Source: JACCTH01 sp963761985 (GTDB lineage Bacteria; Actinomycetota; Acidimicrobiia; Spongiisociales; ZC4RG35). From it: DNA of 64,000 bases. Under the pieces are notes generated by a model. That model was not told where the DNA came from. It was given only the letters and a program-made list of their open reading frames with translations, and did no database searches. A program made the position numbers and the translations under genes. Positions 43,546 through 52,475 of this stretch are shown in pieces (position 1 is the first letter of the stretch; the number at the start of each line of letters is the position of its first letter). The stretch spans positions 105,294-169,293 of the forward strand of contig CAVXIT010000004.1 in NCBI GenBank assembly GCA_963761985.1, in the 5' to 3' direction.

Positions 43546-45150
43546 ATGAAGGACTTTGCGGACTATCGCCTGATTAAGGAGACGTTCGAGCTCGAAGTCC
43601 CCGAGCGCTTCAACTACACCCTTGACGTCGTCGGGCAACAGGCCCACGAAAGGCCAGAAGCCTTGGCGCTCCTAACCGTCGACAACGAAGGCAACGAAAC
43701 CGGTCGTTACACGTTCGCGGATATGGCCCGGCGAGCGCACCAGGCCGCCAACTTTCTCCTTGATCTCGGCGTCAAGAAGGGTGACCGGGTGTTCGTCCAG
43801 CTCCCGCGAATCGTTGAGTGGTACGACGTCATGCTCGGCTGTTTCGAGATCGGCGCCGTTCCCATGCCGGGCACCACTCTCCTCACCTCCCGCGATATCG
43901 CCTACCGCCTGGAGGCTGCCGAAGCCAAGTTCGCGATCACCGACAACGACGGCGCGAGCCGCATCGATGCGATCGAAAAGAGCCCGGTCGCTTTGCAACT
44001 CGTCATCGGAGCCGAACGCTCCGGGTGGACTGTCTGGGATCCCTCGGCTTCCGCGAGGGAACCGGCGATTGTCGATCCCACCGCCGCTGCCGATCCCTTC
44101 CTCCTCTATTTCACCTCGGGCACCACCGCCCATCCCAAGATGGTTGCCCACACGCATGCCTCCTACGGGCTGGGCCATTACCTCACCGCTCGATTCTGGA
44201 TGGATCTCGGTCCCGACGACCTTCACTGGACTCTCTCTGACACCGGCTGGGCCAAGGCCGCCTGGGGAGTCTTTGGCCAATGGCAGCTTGGGGCCGCCAT
44301 CTTCCAGTGGAACGGCTCCGGCAAGCCAGATCTCGATCTGATTCTGCGGATGATCGGGCGCTATGGCATCACAACCTTTTGTGCACCGCCGACTCTCTAT
44401 CGCGCCTTTGTGCAGCTCGACCTGGATCAGTACGACTGGTCGACGCTGCGTCATTGCCTGTCGGCGGGTGAGCCTCTCAACCCTGAGGTCATCGCGACCT
44501 GGAAGAAGCACACCGGGCTCTACCCCTACGACGGCTACGGCCAGACCGAGACGGTCAACCTCGTCGCCAACTTCCCCGGCCTGGAGGTGAAACCGGGGTC
44601 GATGGGGCTCGCCGTTCCCGGTTTCGACATCGAGATCGTCGACGACAACGGCGAGATTGTCGACCGCGGGGAGGAGGGCCATATCGCCGTCCGCACCGAG
44701 CCTCGTCCCGTCGGCCTCTTCACCGAATATTGGAAAGATCCCGACCGCAACTCCGAGGTCTTCCGGAACGGCTGGTACTACACCGGCGACCGAGCCACGA
44801 TGGATGCCGACGGCTACATCTGGTTCGTCGGTCGCGATGACGACGTGATCATTTCGGCCGCCTACCGCATAGGTCCCTTCGAGGTCGAGTCGGCGCTGAT
44901 CGAGCACCCGGCCGTGGCCGAGGCGGCGGTGGTCGGCAAACCCGATCCGGATCGAGGTCAAATCGTCAAGGCTTTCGTCACCTTGGCCGGTGGTTACGAA
45001 CCGAGCGAGGCGCTCGCCCGCGAGATCCAGGATCACGTCAAGAAAACGACCGCGCCCTACAAATATCCGCGCGAGATCGAATTTGTCGAAGAACTCCCCA
45101 AAACGGTCTCGGGCAAGATCCGCCGGGTCGAACTTCGCTCGAGGGACTAG
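43546..45150 (+). CDS. AMP-forming acyl-CoA synthetase (medium-chain type)
   Basis: 534-residue adenylating enzyme. P-loop LLYFTSGTTAHPKMVAHTH, then YGQTETVNLVANF (A5), GWYYTGDRATMDADGYIWF (A7-A8) and the catalytic Lys in LPKTVSGKIRRVEL. Sequence feel is that of ACSM/benzoate-type ligases rather than acetyl-CoA synthetase. ATG 43546 is correct because upstream frame is the antisense of rnhB. Followed by a conserved hypothetical gene 14 bases downstream. Confidence 0.88.
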   Translation: MKDFADYRLIKETFELEVPERFNYTLDVVGQQAHERPEALALLTVDNEGNETGRYTFADMARRAHQAANFLLDLGVKKGDRVFVQLPRIVEWYDVMLGCFEIGAVPMPGTTLLTSRDIAYRLEAAEAKFAITDNDGASRIDAIEKSPVALQLVIGAERSGWTVWDPSASAREPAIVDPTAAADPFLLYFTSGTTAHPKMVAHTHASYGLGHYLTARFWMDLGPDDLHWTLSDTGWAKAAWGVFGQWQLGAAIFQWNGSGKPDLDLILRMIGRYGITTFCAPPTLYRAFVQLDLDQYDWSTLRHCLSAGEPLNPEVIATWKKHTGLYPYDGYGQTETVNLVANFPGLEVKPGSMGLAVPGFDIEIVDDNGEIVDRGEEGHIAVRTEPRPVGLFTEYWKDPDRNSEVFRNGWYYTGDRATMDADGYIWFVGRDDDVIISAAYRIGPFEVESALIEHPAVAEAAVVGKPDPDRGQIVKAFVTLAGGYEPSEALAREIQDHVKKTTAPYKYPREIEFVEELPKTVSGKIRRVELRSRD

Positions 45151-45164
45151 ATCTGCACAGCGGC

Positions 45165-45833
45165 GTGACCACCGGCATCGAGATCTGCTTGGAGGTGGGG
45201 GAGAAGAAGGTGTTTGCCAGTGCCGTGGATTGGCCAGGATGGAGTCGGGGCGGGAAGACGGAGGACGAGGCACTGGCCGCCCTTCTCGGCTCGGGGCCGC
45301 GTTACGCGGACGTGGCTAAGCGAGCCAAAGTCGCGTTCAGGTCTCCAACGACAGTCGCAGAGTTCGAGGCGATCGCCCGGGTCAAGGGAGATGCGAGCAC
45401 CGAATTCGGGATTCCCGGCCAGGCCGCGCCTGGAGACGAGCAAGATCTCACCCCGGCCCACCTCAAACGATGGCGATCTTTGCTTCGGTCGGCATGGGCC
45501 ACCTGGGATGAAACTGCTGTTGGAGCCAAAGGCGTAACCCTTGCGGTAGGCCCGCGCGGGGGCGGTCGCACTCTCGCCAAGATGACACATCACGTCTTCG
45601 AGGCGGACCAGTCCTATCTCCGGCAGTTGGGCTCAAAGCCCCCCGTGGGTGAAGACATGGCGATTCTGCGCGAGGCTGCGCTCGAGGCGCTTGAAGCCAG
45701 AGCAAAGAATGAGACGCCACCCAATCCGAACCGGGTGAAAAAGCTCTGGTCGCCCCGTTATTACATCCGCCGCTCTGCCTGGCATGCCCTCGATCACGCG
45801 TGGGAGCTCGCCGACCGTTCACGGGCCTCATGA
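45165..45833 (+). CDS. Conserved hypothetical protein (HicB-like N-terminus, DinB-like C-terminus)
   Basis: 222 residues. The first ~45 residues (EICLEVGEKKVFASAVDWPG, then GKTEDEALAAL) resemble the HicB antitoxin beta-fold; the C-terminal part (HHVFEADQSYLRQLG and YYIRRSAWHALDHAWELADR) has His positions like DinB bundles. No HicA toxin is adjacent, so this is not a typical toxin-antitoxin module. GTG 45165. Function unknown. Confidence 0.65.
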   Translation: MTTGIEICLEVGEKKVFASAVDWPGWSRGGKTEDEALAALLGSGPRYADVAKRAKVAFRSPTTVAEFEAIARVKGDASTEFGIPGQAAPGDEQDLTPAHLKRWRSLLRSAWATWDETAVGAKGVTLAVGPRGGGRTLAKMTHHVFEADQSYLRQLGSKPPVGEDMAILREAALEALEARAKNETPPNPNRVKKLWSPRYYIRRSAWHALDHAWELADRSRAS

Positions 45834-45864
45834 GCAAGGTGACCCGCTAGCTACCCTCTTCTCA

Positions 45865-46827
45865 ATGGCAATCGCCGTTGCTCCTGACCGAACCTCAGTC
45901 CTCCCCGGCCGGATCACCAATTCCACGTTGGCCTCTTTCGTGCGGTCGGTGCCGTCCGTCGACGAGGTGGGGGTGGAAGAACGCGTGGCTTCCCTCGCCA
46001 CCCGCTCCATCAAGAAGGAATCGAAGATGGACGCCCTGCTCCTGGCCGTGCGGATGATGGATCTGACCACGCTCGAAGGCAAAGACACGCCGGGCAAAGT
46101 CGCGCAACTGTCTTCCAAAGCGGTCCGCCCCGACCCTGTCGATCCGTCGATTCCTTCGGTCGCGGCAGTGTGCGTGTATCCCGCGATGGTCCCCCATGCG
46201 AAGGAGGCGGTCGCGGGAAGCGGGGTCAAAGTGGCAGCGGTCGCTACTTACTTTCCCTCCGGTCAACTCGATATCAAGTCGAAGGTGTTAGAGAGTGCGG
46301 CGGTCGTCGCAATGGGTGCAGATGAGGTCGACATGGTGATCGATCGAGGCGCCTTCCTCTCAGGCGAGTACTTCCGAGTTTTCGACGACGTCCGCCGGGT
46401 GAAGGAGACCTGCGAGGGCAAAGCCCACCTCAAGGTCATCCTCGAAACTGGCGAACTGGGCTCGCTTGACGAGGTTCGGAGGGCGTCGATGCTGGCGATG
46501 GCCGCCGGCGCCGACTTCATCAAGACCTCGACTGGAAAGATCCAGCCCGCGGCAACGATCCCCGTGACTCTGGTCATGCTCGAAGCGATCCGCGACTTCG
46601 AGCACGCCACTGGCGTTCAGATCGGGATGAAGCCGGCGGGAGGGATCCGCACCGCGAAGGACGCCATCCGCTATCTCGTTGTGCTCAACGAGACCCTCGG
46701 GCCGCGGTGGTTGACACCGGACTGGTTCCGATTCGGGGCGTCCTCATTGCTCAATGATGTCCTCATGCAGATCCGCTGGCTCAAGACCGGGCGCTACCAG
46801 GCCGGCGACTACTTCACGAAAGACTGA
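45865..46827 (+). CDS. deoC: Deoxyribose-phosphate aldolase
   Basis: Cleaves 2-deoxyribose 5-phosphate to acetaldehyde and glyceraldehyde 3-phosphate. The Schiff-base Lys is in FIKTSTGKIQPAAT and the second Lys in IGMKPAGGIRT; EVDMVIDRGAFLSG and LKVILETGELGS are the earlier active-site strands. 320 residues, longer at both ends than the 250-residue classic enzyme, as in many actinobacteria. ATG 45865. The next gene starts two bases after the stop and encodes an aldehyde dehydrogenase, a natural sink for acetaldehyde. Confidence 0.92.
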   Translation: MAIAVAPDRTSVLPGRITNSTLASFVRSVPSVDEVGVEERVASLATRSIKKESKMDALLLAVRMMDLTTLEGKDTPGKVAQLSSKAVRPDPVDPSIPSVAAVCVYPAMVPHAKEAVAGSGVKVAAVATYFPSGQLDIKSKVLESAAVVAMGADEVDMVIDRGAFLSGEYFRVFDDVRRVKETCEGKAHLKVILETGELGSLDEVRRASMLAMAAGADFIKTSTGKIQPAATIPVTLVMLEAIRDFEHATGVQIGMKPAGGIRTAKDAIRYLVVLNETLGPRWLTPDWFRFGASSLLNDVLMQIRWLKTGRYQAGDYFTKD

Positions 46828-46829
46828 TC

Positions 46830-48302
46830 GTGACCACGAAACTGCCCGCGCCAAAGAATCTTGATTGGACCTACGCGCCCAGTCGCGAATCAGCCGAAAT
46901 CGTCAAACTCGAAAATCGCTACGGGCTCTTCATCGATGGCAAGTTCCGCGCCCCGGCTTCCAAGAAGTACTTCGTCACGGTCAATCCGGCCACCGAAGAG
47001 CCGCTGGCGGAAGTCGCCGAAGCGAATGCGGCCGACGTGAACAAGGCGGTGAAAGCAGCTCGGGGCGCGTTCGACAACGGTTGGGGAGATCTTCCCGGGG
47101 TCGAACGGGCGAAGTACCTGTTCCGCGTCGCCCGGATGATTCAGGAGCGTTCCCGCGAAATGGCGGTCCTCGAGACACTTGACGGCGGCAAGCCGATCAA
47201 GGAGTCCCGCGACGTCGACCTGCCTCTGGTGGCGGCCCACTTCTTCTATTACGCCGGCTGGGCCGACAAACTCGAATACGCCTTCCCCGGACTTAAGCCC
47301 GAACCCCTGGGCGTCGCCGGCCAGGTGATTCCCTGGAACTTCCCGTTGATGATGCTCGCCTGGAAGATCGCCCCGGCGCTGGCCGCCGGCAACACAGTGG
47401 TGTTGAAGCCGGCGGAAACCACACCGCTGTCAGCGTTGCTCTTCGCTCAGCTTGCCTCTGAGGCTGGTCTCCCCCCAGGCGTCATCAACATTGTCACCGG
47501 GGCGGGAGAAACCGGTTCCGCCCTCGTCGAACATGCCGACGTCGACAAAGTGGCGTTTACCGGTTCGACTTCGGTGGGGAAACGCATCGCCAGCGCGTTG
47601 GCCGGAACCGGCAAGAGGTTGACGCTCGAGCTGGGCGGGAAGGCCGCTCATGTGATCTTCGACGATGCGCCGATCGACCAGGCGATCGAAGGGGTAATCA
47701 ACGGCATCTTCTTCAACCAGGGTCATGTCTGTTGCGCCGGGAGCCGGCTCTTCGTCCAGGAAACGATCCACGACCGGTTTGTCGAAAAACTCAAGCGACG
47801 TCTCAACACGTTGCGAGTCGGCGATCCGTTGGACAAAAACACAGACGTAGGTGCGATCAACTCGGCCGAGCAGCTAGCCCGCATCTCGGAGCTAGTCGAG
47901 GCGGGCCAGGCCGAAGGTGCAGAAATGTTCCAACCCGCTTGCGAACTTCCCGGCAACGGCTTTTGGTTCCGTCCCACGCTTTTCACCGGCGTATCGCAGT
48001 CGCATCGCATTGCGCAGGAGGAGATCTTCGGGCCAGTGCTGTCGATCATGAGCTTTCGCACTCCCGACGAGGCGGTGGAGAAAGCCAACAACACCCCGTA
48101 CGGGTTGTCGGCTGGCGTCTGGACCTCGAAGGGATCGCGCATTTTGTGGATGGCTGACCGGCTCCAGGCCGGAGTCGTGTGGGCGAACACCTACAACAAG
48201 TTCGACCCCGCGTCGCCGTTTGGCGGATACAAGGAATCTGGATTTGGTCGCGAGGGGGGACGGCACGGCTTGCTCGCGTACCTCAAGGGGTTCGACGAAT
48301 GA
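46830..48302 (+). CDS. Aldehyde dehydrogenase family protein
   Basis: NAD(P)-dependent oxidation of an aldehyde to acid; acetaldehyde from the adjacent deoC product is the obvious candidate. 490 residues with VIPWNFPLMMLAWKIAPALA, VAFTGSTSVGKRI (nucleotide), catalytic Glu in LELGGKAAHVIF, the nucleophile Cys in NQGHVCCAGSRLF, and EEIFGPVLSIM. GTG 46830, two bases after deoC. Its stop overlaps the start of the following ALDH-like gene (ATGA). Confidence 0.92.
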   Translation: MTTKLPAPKNLDWTYAPSRESAEIVKLENRYGLFIDGKFRAPASKKYFVTVNPATEEPLAEVAEANAADVNKAVKAARGAFDNGWGDLPGVERAKYLFRVARMIQERSREMAVLETLDGGKPIKESRDVDLPLVAAHFFYYAGWADKLEYAFPGLKPEPLGVAGQVIPWNFPLMMLAWKIAPALAAGNTVVLKPAETTPLSALLFAQLASEAGLPPGVINIVTGAGETGSALVEHADVDKVAFTGSTSVGKRIASALAGTGKRLTLELGGKAAHVIFDDAPIDQAIEGVINGIFFNQGHVCCAGSRLFVQETIHDRFVEKLKRRLNTLRVGDPLDKNTDVGAINSAEQLARISELVEAGQAEGAEMFQPACELPGNGFWFRPTLFTGVSQSHRIAQEEIFGPVLSIMSFRTPDEAVEKANNTPYGLSAGVWTSKGSRILWMADRLQAGVVWANTYNKFDPASPFGGYKESGFGREGGRHGLLAYLKGFDE

Positions 48303-49147
48303 GCCGACTTGCGGTCAAGAAGACCTACAAGCTCTACATCAATGGCGAGTTCCCCAGGTCAGAATCGGGCCGGAGCTATCCGGCGCTTTCGTCGGACGGA
48401 GCTGTCATAGCGCGGGTCGCCCGCGGGTCACGCAAGGATCTGCGCGAGGCCGTCCGAGCTGCCCGCAGCGCCCAGGAGAAGTGGGTGGCCAAATCTGGCT
48501 ACAACCGTGGCCAGATCCTCTATCGCATCGCCGAGATGATCGAGGATCGGACTTCGATCTTTGCCGAGCATTTGGCCGCAGGCGGCACCACCCCTTCAAA
48601 AGCGCGCCGCGAGGTAAGCGACTCGGTCGATCGCATGGTCTGGTATGCGGGCTGGGCCGACAAGTTCGCTCAAATCTTTGGCAACCTCAACCCTGTTGCG
48701 GGACCGTTCTTCAATATTTCAGCCCCTGAACCAACCGGAGTGGTTGGAATTGTCGCGCCCGAGACTCCCGCGTTGCTCGGATTGGTATCGCGGCTCGCCC
48801 CGGCCATTGTGTCGGGAAACGTCGCCGTTGTCATCGCCTCCGAGAGTCAGCCGCTCCCGGCGATCACCTTCTCGGAGGTCTTGGAGAGCTCGGATGTGCC
48901 AGCGGGAGTGGTCAACATCCTCACCGGGTCTGCGTCCGAGCTCGTTCCCTGGCTGGCCGATCACATGGATGTCAACGCGCTCGACATTGCCGGAGCGACG
49001 CCCGAGGTGGCGTTGCGAGCTCAGGAGGGTGCGGTCCACAACGTTAAGCGGCTGGTTGGAAAAAACGGCTATGCGAATAGCCAGTCGCCCTACCTGATCG
49101 CCGCGTTCACCGAGACCAAGACCGTCTGGCACCCGAAAGGGCTCTGA
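48299..49147 (+). CDS. Cysteine-free, short aldehyde-dehydrogenase-like protein
   Basis: 282 residues covering only the N-terminal NAD-binding half of an ALDH: KLYINGEFPRSESGRSY, SGYNRGQILYRIAEMIEDR, EPTGVVGIVAPETPALLGLV and VPAGVVNILTGSASELV. It has no cysteine at all and ends before the catalytic domain with HNVKRLVGKNG and a short tail, so it cannot be a conventional dehydrogenase. The neat ATGA overlap and lack of internal stops suggest a maintained protein, possibly a subunit of the upstream enzyme, as I recall for other deoC-ALDH-ALDH operons. Confidence 0.8.
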   Translation: MSRLAVKKTYKLYINGEFPRSESGRSYPALSSDGAVIARVARGSRKDLREAVRAARSAQEKWVAKSGYNRGQILYRIAEMIEDRTSIFAEHLAAGGTTPSKARREVSDSVDRMVWYAGWADKFAQIFGNLNPVAGPFFNISAPEPTGVVGIVAPETPALLGLVSRLAPAIVSGNVAVVIASESQPLPAITFSEVLESSDVPAGVVNILTGSASELVPWLADHMDVNALDIAGATPEVALRAQEGAVHNVKRLVGKNGYANSQSPYLIAAFTETKTVWHPKGL

Positions 49148-49161
49148 CCGCAGGGACGAAA

Positions 49162-49524
49162 CTATGTCGGGTCGAGCCGCAGCGTCGTCTCCAGGACCTC
49201 GGCCTGCAGCATTGAGTCGAGCGAGCGACCTTTGGGATATTTGCGGCGAAGCGCCTCGCTGGTCCGCTCGATCGAAGTGGGATCGCTCGCCGGCACGGCC
49301 CGAACGTCGATCGTTTCGCCCGCGACACGCACAGCGACCTCAGGATTCTGCAGGGCTCGCTGATACCACTTTCCTCGCTCGCCCTTGACCGAGCGGACGA
49401 AGACCTCGCCGTCATCGACCATGATCCAGATGATCGTCCGATACCGGCGTCCTCCGGCCCTGGTTTCGATTTCGACTTCGCGACGCTTATCGATCGAATT
49501 CAGTTGCTCGACGGTGAAAGGCAT
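49162..49524 (-). CDS. DUF2255 family protein
   Basis: 120 residues. EVEIETRAGGRRYRTIIWIM followed by VDDGEVFVRSVKGERGKWYQ is the DUF2255 pattern, a split-barrel related to the pyridoxamine-oxidase-like proteins. No cofactor or substrate is known to me. Convergent with the ALDH-like gene (14-base gap). Confidence 0.78.
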   Translation of the reverse strand: MPFTVEQLNSIDKRREVEIETRAGGRRYRTIIWIMVDDGEVFVRSVKGERGKWYQRALQNPEVAVRVAGETIDVRAVPASDPTSIERTSEALRRKYPKGRSLDSMLQAEVLETTLRLDPT

Positions 49525-49594
49525 ACTCCGAGAGTAGGAGAGCGTCGGCCCGTGGCATGATCAGCGGGCACGGGGAATCGAGGAGGAGGAAGCC

Positions 49595-50494
49595 ATGCCC
49601 GAGCAGAAGATCATCCCCAGCCTGTGGTTTGACCGCGAAGCTGAGGAAGCAGCCCTCTTTTACACGTCGCTCTTCAAGAATTCTCAGATCCGGGAAACGG
49701 CCCGGTACACCGAGGCGGGTCAGGAGATCCATCGCCAGCAACCAGGATCGGTGATGACCGTCGACTTCGAACTCGATGGCTATGCCTTCACCGCTCTGAA
49801 CGGCGGACCGGCCTTCAAATTCAACCCCTCGATCTCTTTCTTCGCCAACTGTCGGACCACAGAGGAAGTAGACAACCTTTGGAACGAGCTCGAGGAGGGC
49901 GGCTCGGTCCTGATGCCCCTTCAGTCGTACCCGTTCAGTGAGCGCTACGGCTGGCTCCAGGACCGTTACGGGCTTTCCTGGCAGATCTCGTTGGCCGAAG
50001 GGTGGACGGCATCGATCATCCCCTCGTTGATGTTCGTCGGCGATCGGGCCGGCCAGGCCGAGGAGGCCATCGACCTCTACACCTCGGTGTTCTCCGATTC
50101 GAAGGTGGGCGACCTCTTTCGCTATTCGGTGGGGCAGGAACCGGACAAGGAAGGAACCGTCGCTTACGGACCGTTCGCGCTCGCCGGCCAGGATTTTGCG
50201 GCCATGGACAGCGCCCGGGCCCACGATTTCAGCTTCAACGAGGCGATCTCATTCGTTGTCAACTGCGAAGACCAAGGCGAACTCGACTACTTCTGGGACG
50301 CACTATCAGCGGTGCCCGAGTCCGAGCAATGCGGTTGGCTCAAAGACCGCTACGGCGTGTCGTGGCAGATCGTGCCCACCGTCCTCTATGAGCTGATGAG
50401 TGATCCGGATCGCGAGAAAAGCGACCGGGTGATGGAAGCGATGCTCAAGATGAAGAAACTCGATGTCGCCCAGTTGAAAGCGGCGGCAGGCTAA
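49595..50494 (+). CDS. PhnB-like VOC protein, two domains
   Basis: 299 residues made of two tandem PhnB-like VOC domains of about 150 residues. The first shows IIPSLWFDREAEEAALFYTS and YGWLQDRYGLSWQIS; the second SIIPSLMFVGDRAGQAEEAI and CGWLKDRYGVSWQIVP, so an internal duplication is plain. PhnB-like proteins are often misnamed as methyltransferases; role unknown. Ends at a bidirectional terminator shared with bcp. Confidence 0.87.
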   Translation: MPEQKIIPSLWFDREAEEAALFYTSLFKNSQIRETARYTEAGQEIHRQQPGSVMTVDFELDGYAFTALNGGPAFKFNPSISFFANCRTTEEVDNLWNELEEGGSVLMPLQSYPFSERYGWLQDRYGLSWQISLAEGWTASIIPSLMFVGDRAGQAEEAIDLYTSVFSDSKVGDLFRYSVGQEPDKEGTVAYGPFALAGQDFAAMDSARAHDFSFNEAISFVVNCEDQGELDYFWDALSAVPESEQCGWLKDRYGVSWQIVPTVLYELMSDPDREKSDRVMEAMLKMKKLDVAQLKAAAG

Positions 50495-50514
50495 GGAAGA
50501 TTGCCAGCTTCCTT
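50493..50514. terminator. Bidirectional terminator between PhnB-like gene and bcp
   Basis: Perfect seven-base arms AAGGAAG (50493-50499) and CTTCCTT (50508-50514) with loop ATTGCCAG. It starts inside the stop codon of one gene and ends in the stop of the other, and short T/A runs follow both ways. Confidence 0.7.
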
Positions 50515-50954
50515 TACGCTTCTATTTCGGCGGTGAGCCGGGCGACATGACCCTTTGCCTTGACGTTGCGGAACTCACGATCGAGTTCGCCGTTGGGGTC
50601 GAGGATGAAAGTTGATCGAATCAGACCGACTGACTCCTTGCCGTAAAGCATTTTCGGTCCCCAGGCGCCGAAACTCGCGGCCACCTTGTGGTCTTCGTCC
50701 GAGAGCAATGGAAACGGCAAGCCCTCTTTCTCCTGAAACTTCTTGTTGCGGGCAGGTGGATCGGGGCTGATCCCTACTAGGTCGTAGCCGGCCGCCTGGA
50801 GCGATGAGTAGTTGTCTCGAAAGTCGCAGGCCTCGGCCGTGCAACCCGGGGTCATTGCGGCGGGATAGAAGAAGACGATCAGCCGGCGTCCGTGATAGTC
50901 GGTCGAGGAGACGGGGTTGCCGTCCTGGTCGGGGAGGGTGAACTCGACAGGCAT
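50514..50954 (-). CDS. bcp: Peroxiredoxin, Bcp/PrxQ type
   Basis: 146-residue thiol peroxidase. Peroxidatic Cys is in PAAMTPGCTAEACDFRD, which also holds the resolving Cys five residues later, as in PrxQ alpha-type enzymes; FILDPNGELDREFRNVKAKG follows. ATG 50954 (PVEFTLPD) fits the family start better than the longer frame. Divergent from a flavoprotein-like gene by 20 bases, which could supply reducing power. Confidence 0.9.
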   Translation of the reverse strand: MPVEFTLPDQDGNPVSSTDYHGRRLIVFFYPAAMTPGCTAEACDFRDNYSSLQAAGYDLVGISPDPPARNKKFQEKEGLPFPLLSDEDHKVAASFGAWGPKMLYGKESVGLIRSTFILDPNGELDREFRNVKAKGHVARLTAEIEA

Positions 50955-50974
50955 GACCCAACGTACCATCGGGT

Positions 50975-51520
50975 ATGGCTCAAATAATCATTGTTGGAGA
51001 TGGTCCCGGTGGTCTTTCGGCGGCCGTTTTTCTCGCCCGCGGCGGTCATGAGGTAACCGTTTTTGGTCTCGACAAGACCGCGGTGAATTACGCCCGGCTC
51101 AATAACTACCTCGGCGTCCTGCCTATCGACGGTCCCGACTTTCAGGCAATCGCTCGTGGGCAGGCGACCACGGCTGGAGCCACCTTGCGGTCAGAGCTGG
51201 TGGCTGAGGTCAGCGCCTCTGATCGCATCGGGGCTTCGACCGAAGGCGGCGAGACCGTGGCCGGTGACTACCTCATCCTGTCCGAAGGAAAGAATCCGGT
51301 TCTCGCTCGCTCCCTGAGCCTGCAAGAAAACGAGGCGGGGGCGATTGAGGTTGATCGCGACTACAAGAGCTCTCATGACCGCGTCTACGTAGTCGGCCGT
51401 TCGGCACGACCGACTCGCAGCCAGGCGATCATCTCGGCTGGTGCCGGCGCGACGGCCGCCTCCGACATCCTTGCCCGCGAAGCAGGGAAAGATGTCCAGG
51501 ACTGGGACTCCCTTAACTAA
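50975..51520 (+). CDS. Short FAD-dependent oxidoreductase (thioredoxin-reductase-like)
   Basis: 181 residues with one Rossmann FAD-binding domain: IIIVGDGPGGLSAAVFLARG at the N-terminus and VYVVGRSARPTRSQAIISAG as the second FAD site. The NADPH domain and CxxC of thioredoxin reductase are absent, so it is a compact single-domain form. ATG 50975 is 20 bases from the divergent bcp start. A redox partnership with Bcp is suggested by position only. Confidence 0.8.
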   Translation: MAQIIIVGDGPGGLSAAVFLARGGHEVTVFGLDKTAVNYARLNNYLGVLPIDGPDFQAIARGQATTAGATLRSELVAEVSASDRIGASTEGGETVAGDYLILSEGKNPVLARSLSLQENEAGAIEVDRDYKSSHDRVYVVGRSARPTRSQAIISAGAGATAASDILAREAGKDVQDWDSLN

Positions 51521-51532
51521 TAATTGGCGCAA

Positions 51533-52408
51533 CTAGTAGCCGGCGAAGCTTCGGATCGGCATCCGGGGGCCAAAAGCGGGGGCATGGCCGAGCGTTTCCA
51601 GCAGCCGCACGACCCGGCCGCGTTGGGGCTTGAACTCCGCCAGTAGATCCATCATCTCTTCGTCAGTTCCGCGTGGTCGACCGGCGAGATGCCAGGCCAC
51701 CACATTCTTCAAATGGAAGTCGCCAACCGAGACCGCATCTGCATCGCCGTGACTCACCACCACGGTTTCGGCGCTCGTCCAGACGCCGATCCCGGAAATC
51801 CGTTCCAGCCCGGCGCGCGCCGTGTCAGGTGGTAGATCGGTCAGCCGTGCGATCCTCTCTGACTGCCGCGCCGCCCGGAGGAGAGTATCCGCCCTCCGTT
51901 TCTCGATGCCCAAAGGATGGAGGTCGTAGTAGGTGCTGGCCGCGAGCCGTGCCGGGTCAGGTGGCAGTCGGAGGGCCCGGTCAGGCCCTGGGGCGGCTTC
52001 GGAGAATCGATAGCGGAGTTTCCGGAGACTATGCCGCGCCTCTTTACCGGTCACTTTTTGGGTGAGGATGGCCACGGTCAACGCCTCGAAGACTCGATTC
52101 GTTCGTCCCATTCGCAAGCCCGGATGGGTTCGGTGCAGTTCGCTGACCAGCGGATGATCGGTGCTGAGGCTTGCCGGCGAATCATGAAGACCGACCAGCC
52201 CGGGTACTGACGTGAGAGCCCAGTTCGACCCGGGTCCGTAGCTGTTGGCCTCGATGCCTCGGGCCGATCGCCGGAGGTGCAATGTCGCCGGTCCCTCTGG
52301 GGTTCGCATCGGACACCACCATCCGTCGGGACGAAAGAACCCCTGTAAATAGGAGAGAGTGCCGCGCAGGTCCAAACGGAAGTCGATCCGCAACGTCAAC
52401 TTGTCCAC
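51533..52408 (-). CDS. alkA: DNA-3-methyladenine glycosylase II-like (HhH-GPD) protein
   Basis: Removes alkylated purines from DNA. 291 residues: an N-terminal AlkA-like beta region, then EALTVAILTQKVTGKEARHS, the helix-hairpin-helix LERISGIGVWTSAETVVV, and the catalytic Asp in DADAVSVGDFHLKNVV. The [4Fe-4S] cysteines of the EndoIII/MutY branch are absent, favouring the AlkA branch. Gene name is by family. The start faces the hypothetical membrane gene upstream. Confidence 0.85.
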   Translation of the reverse strand: MDKLTLRIDFRLDLRGTLSYLQGFFRPDGWWCPMRTPEGPATLHLRRSARGIEANSYGPGSNWALTSVPGLVGLHDSPASLSTDHPLVSELHRTHPGLRMGRTNRVFEALTVAILTQKVTGKEARHSLRKLRYRFSEAAPGPDRALRLPPDPARLAASTYYDLHPLGIEKRRADTLLRAARQSERIARLTDLPPDTARAGLERISGIGVWTSAETVVVSHGDADAVSVGDFHLKNVVAWHLAGRPRGTDEEMMDLLAEFKPQRGRVVRLLETLGHAPAFGPRMPIRSFAGY

Positions 52409-52475
52409 TGGGCCAGCGTACGCGCCTACTGGGTCAGGATTCGAGCAACCGGGCGCGCACCAGGTTCATGCCCAA

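Noticed and set aside
43672..45273. 533-codon open frame on the minus strand
   Set aside because: Antisense shadow of the acyl-CoA synthetase gene, whose motifs are unmistakable on the plus strand.
45165..45833. HicAB toxin-antitoxin module
   Set aside because: Only a HicB-like N-terminal fold is present; no HicA-sized partner lies on either side and the C-terminal part is unrelated to antitoxin DNA-binding domains.
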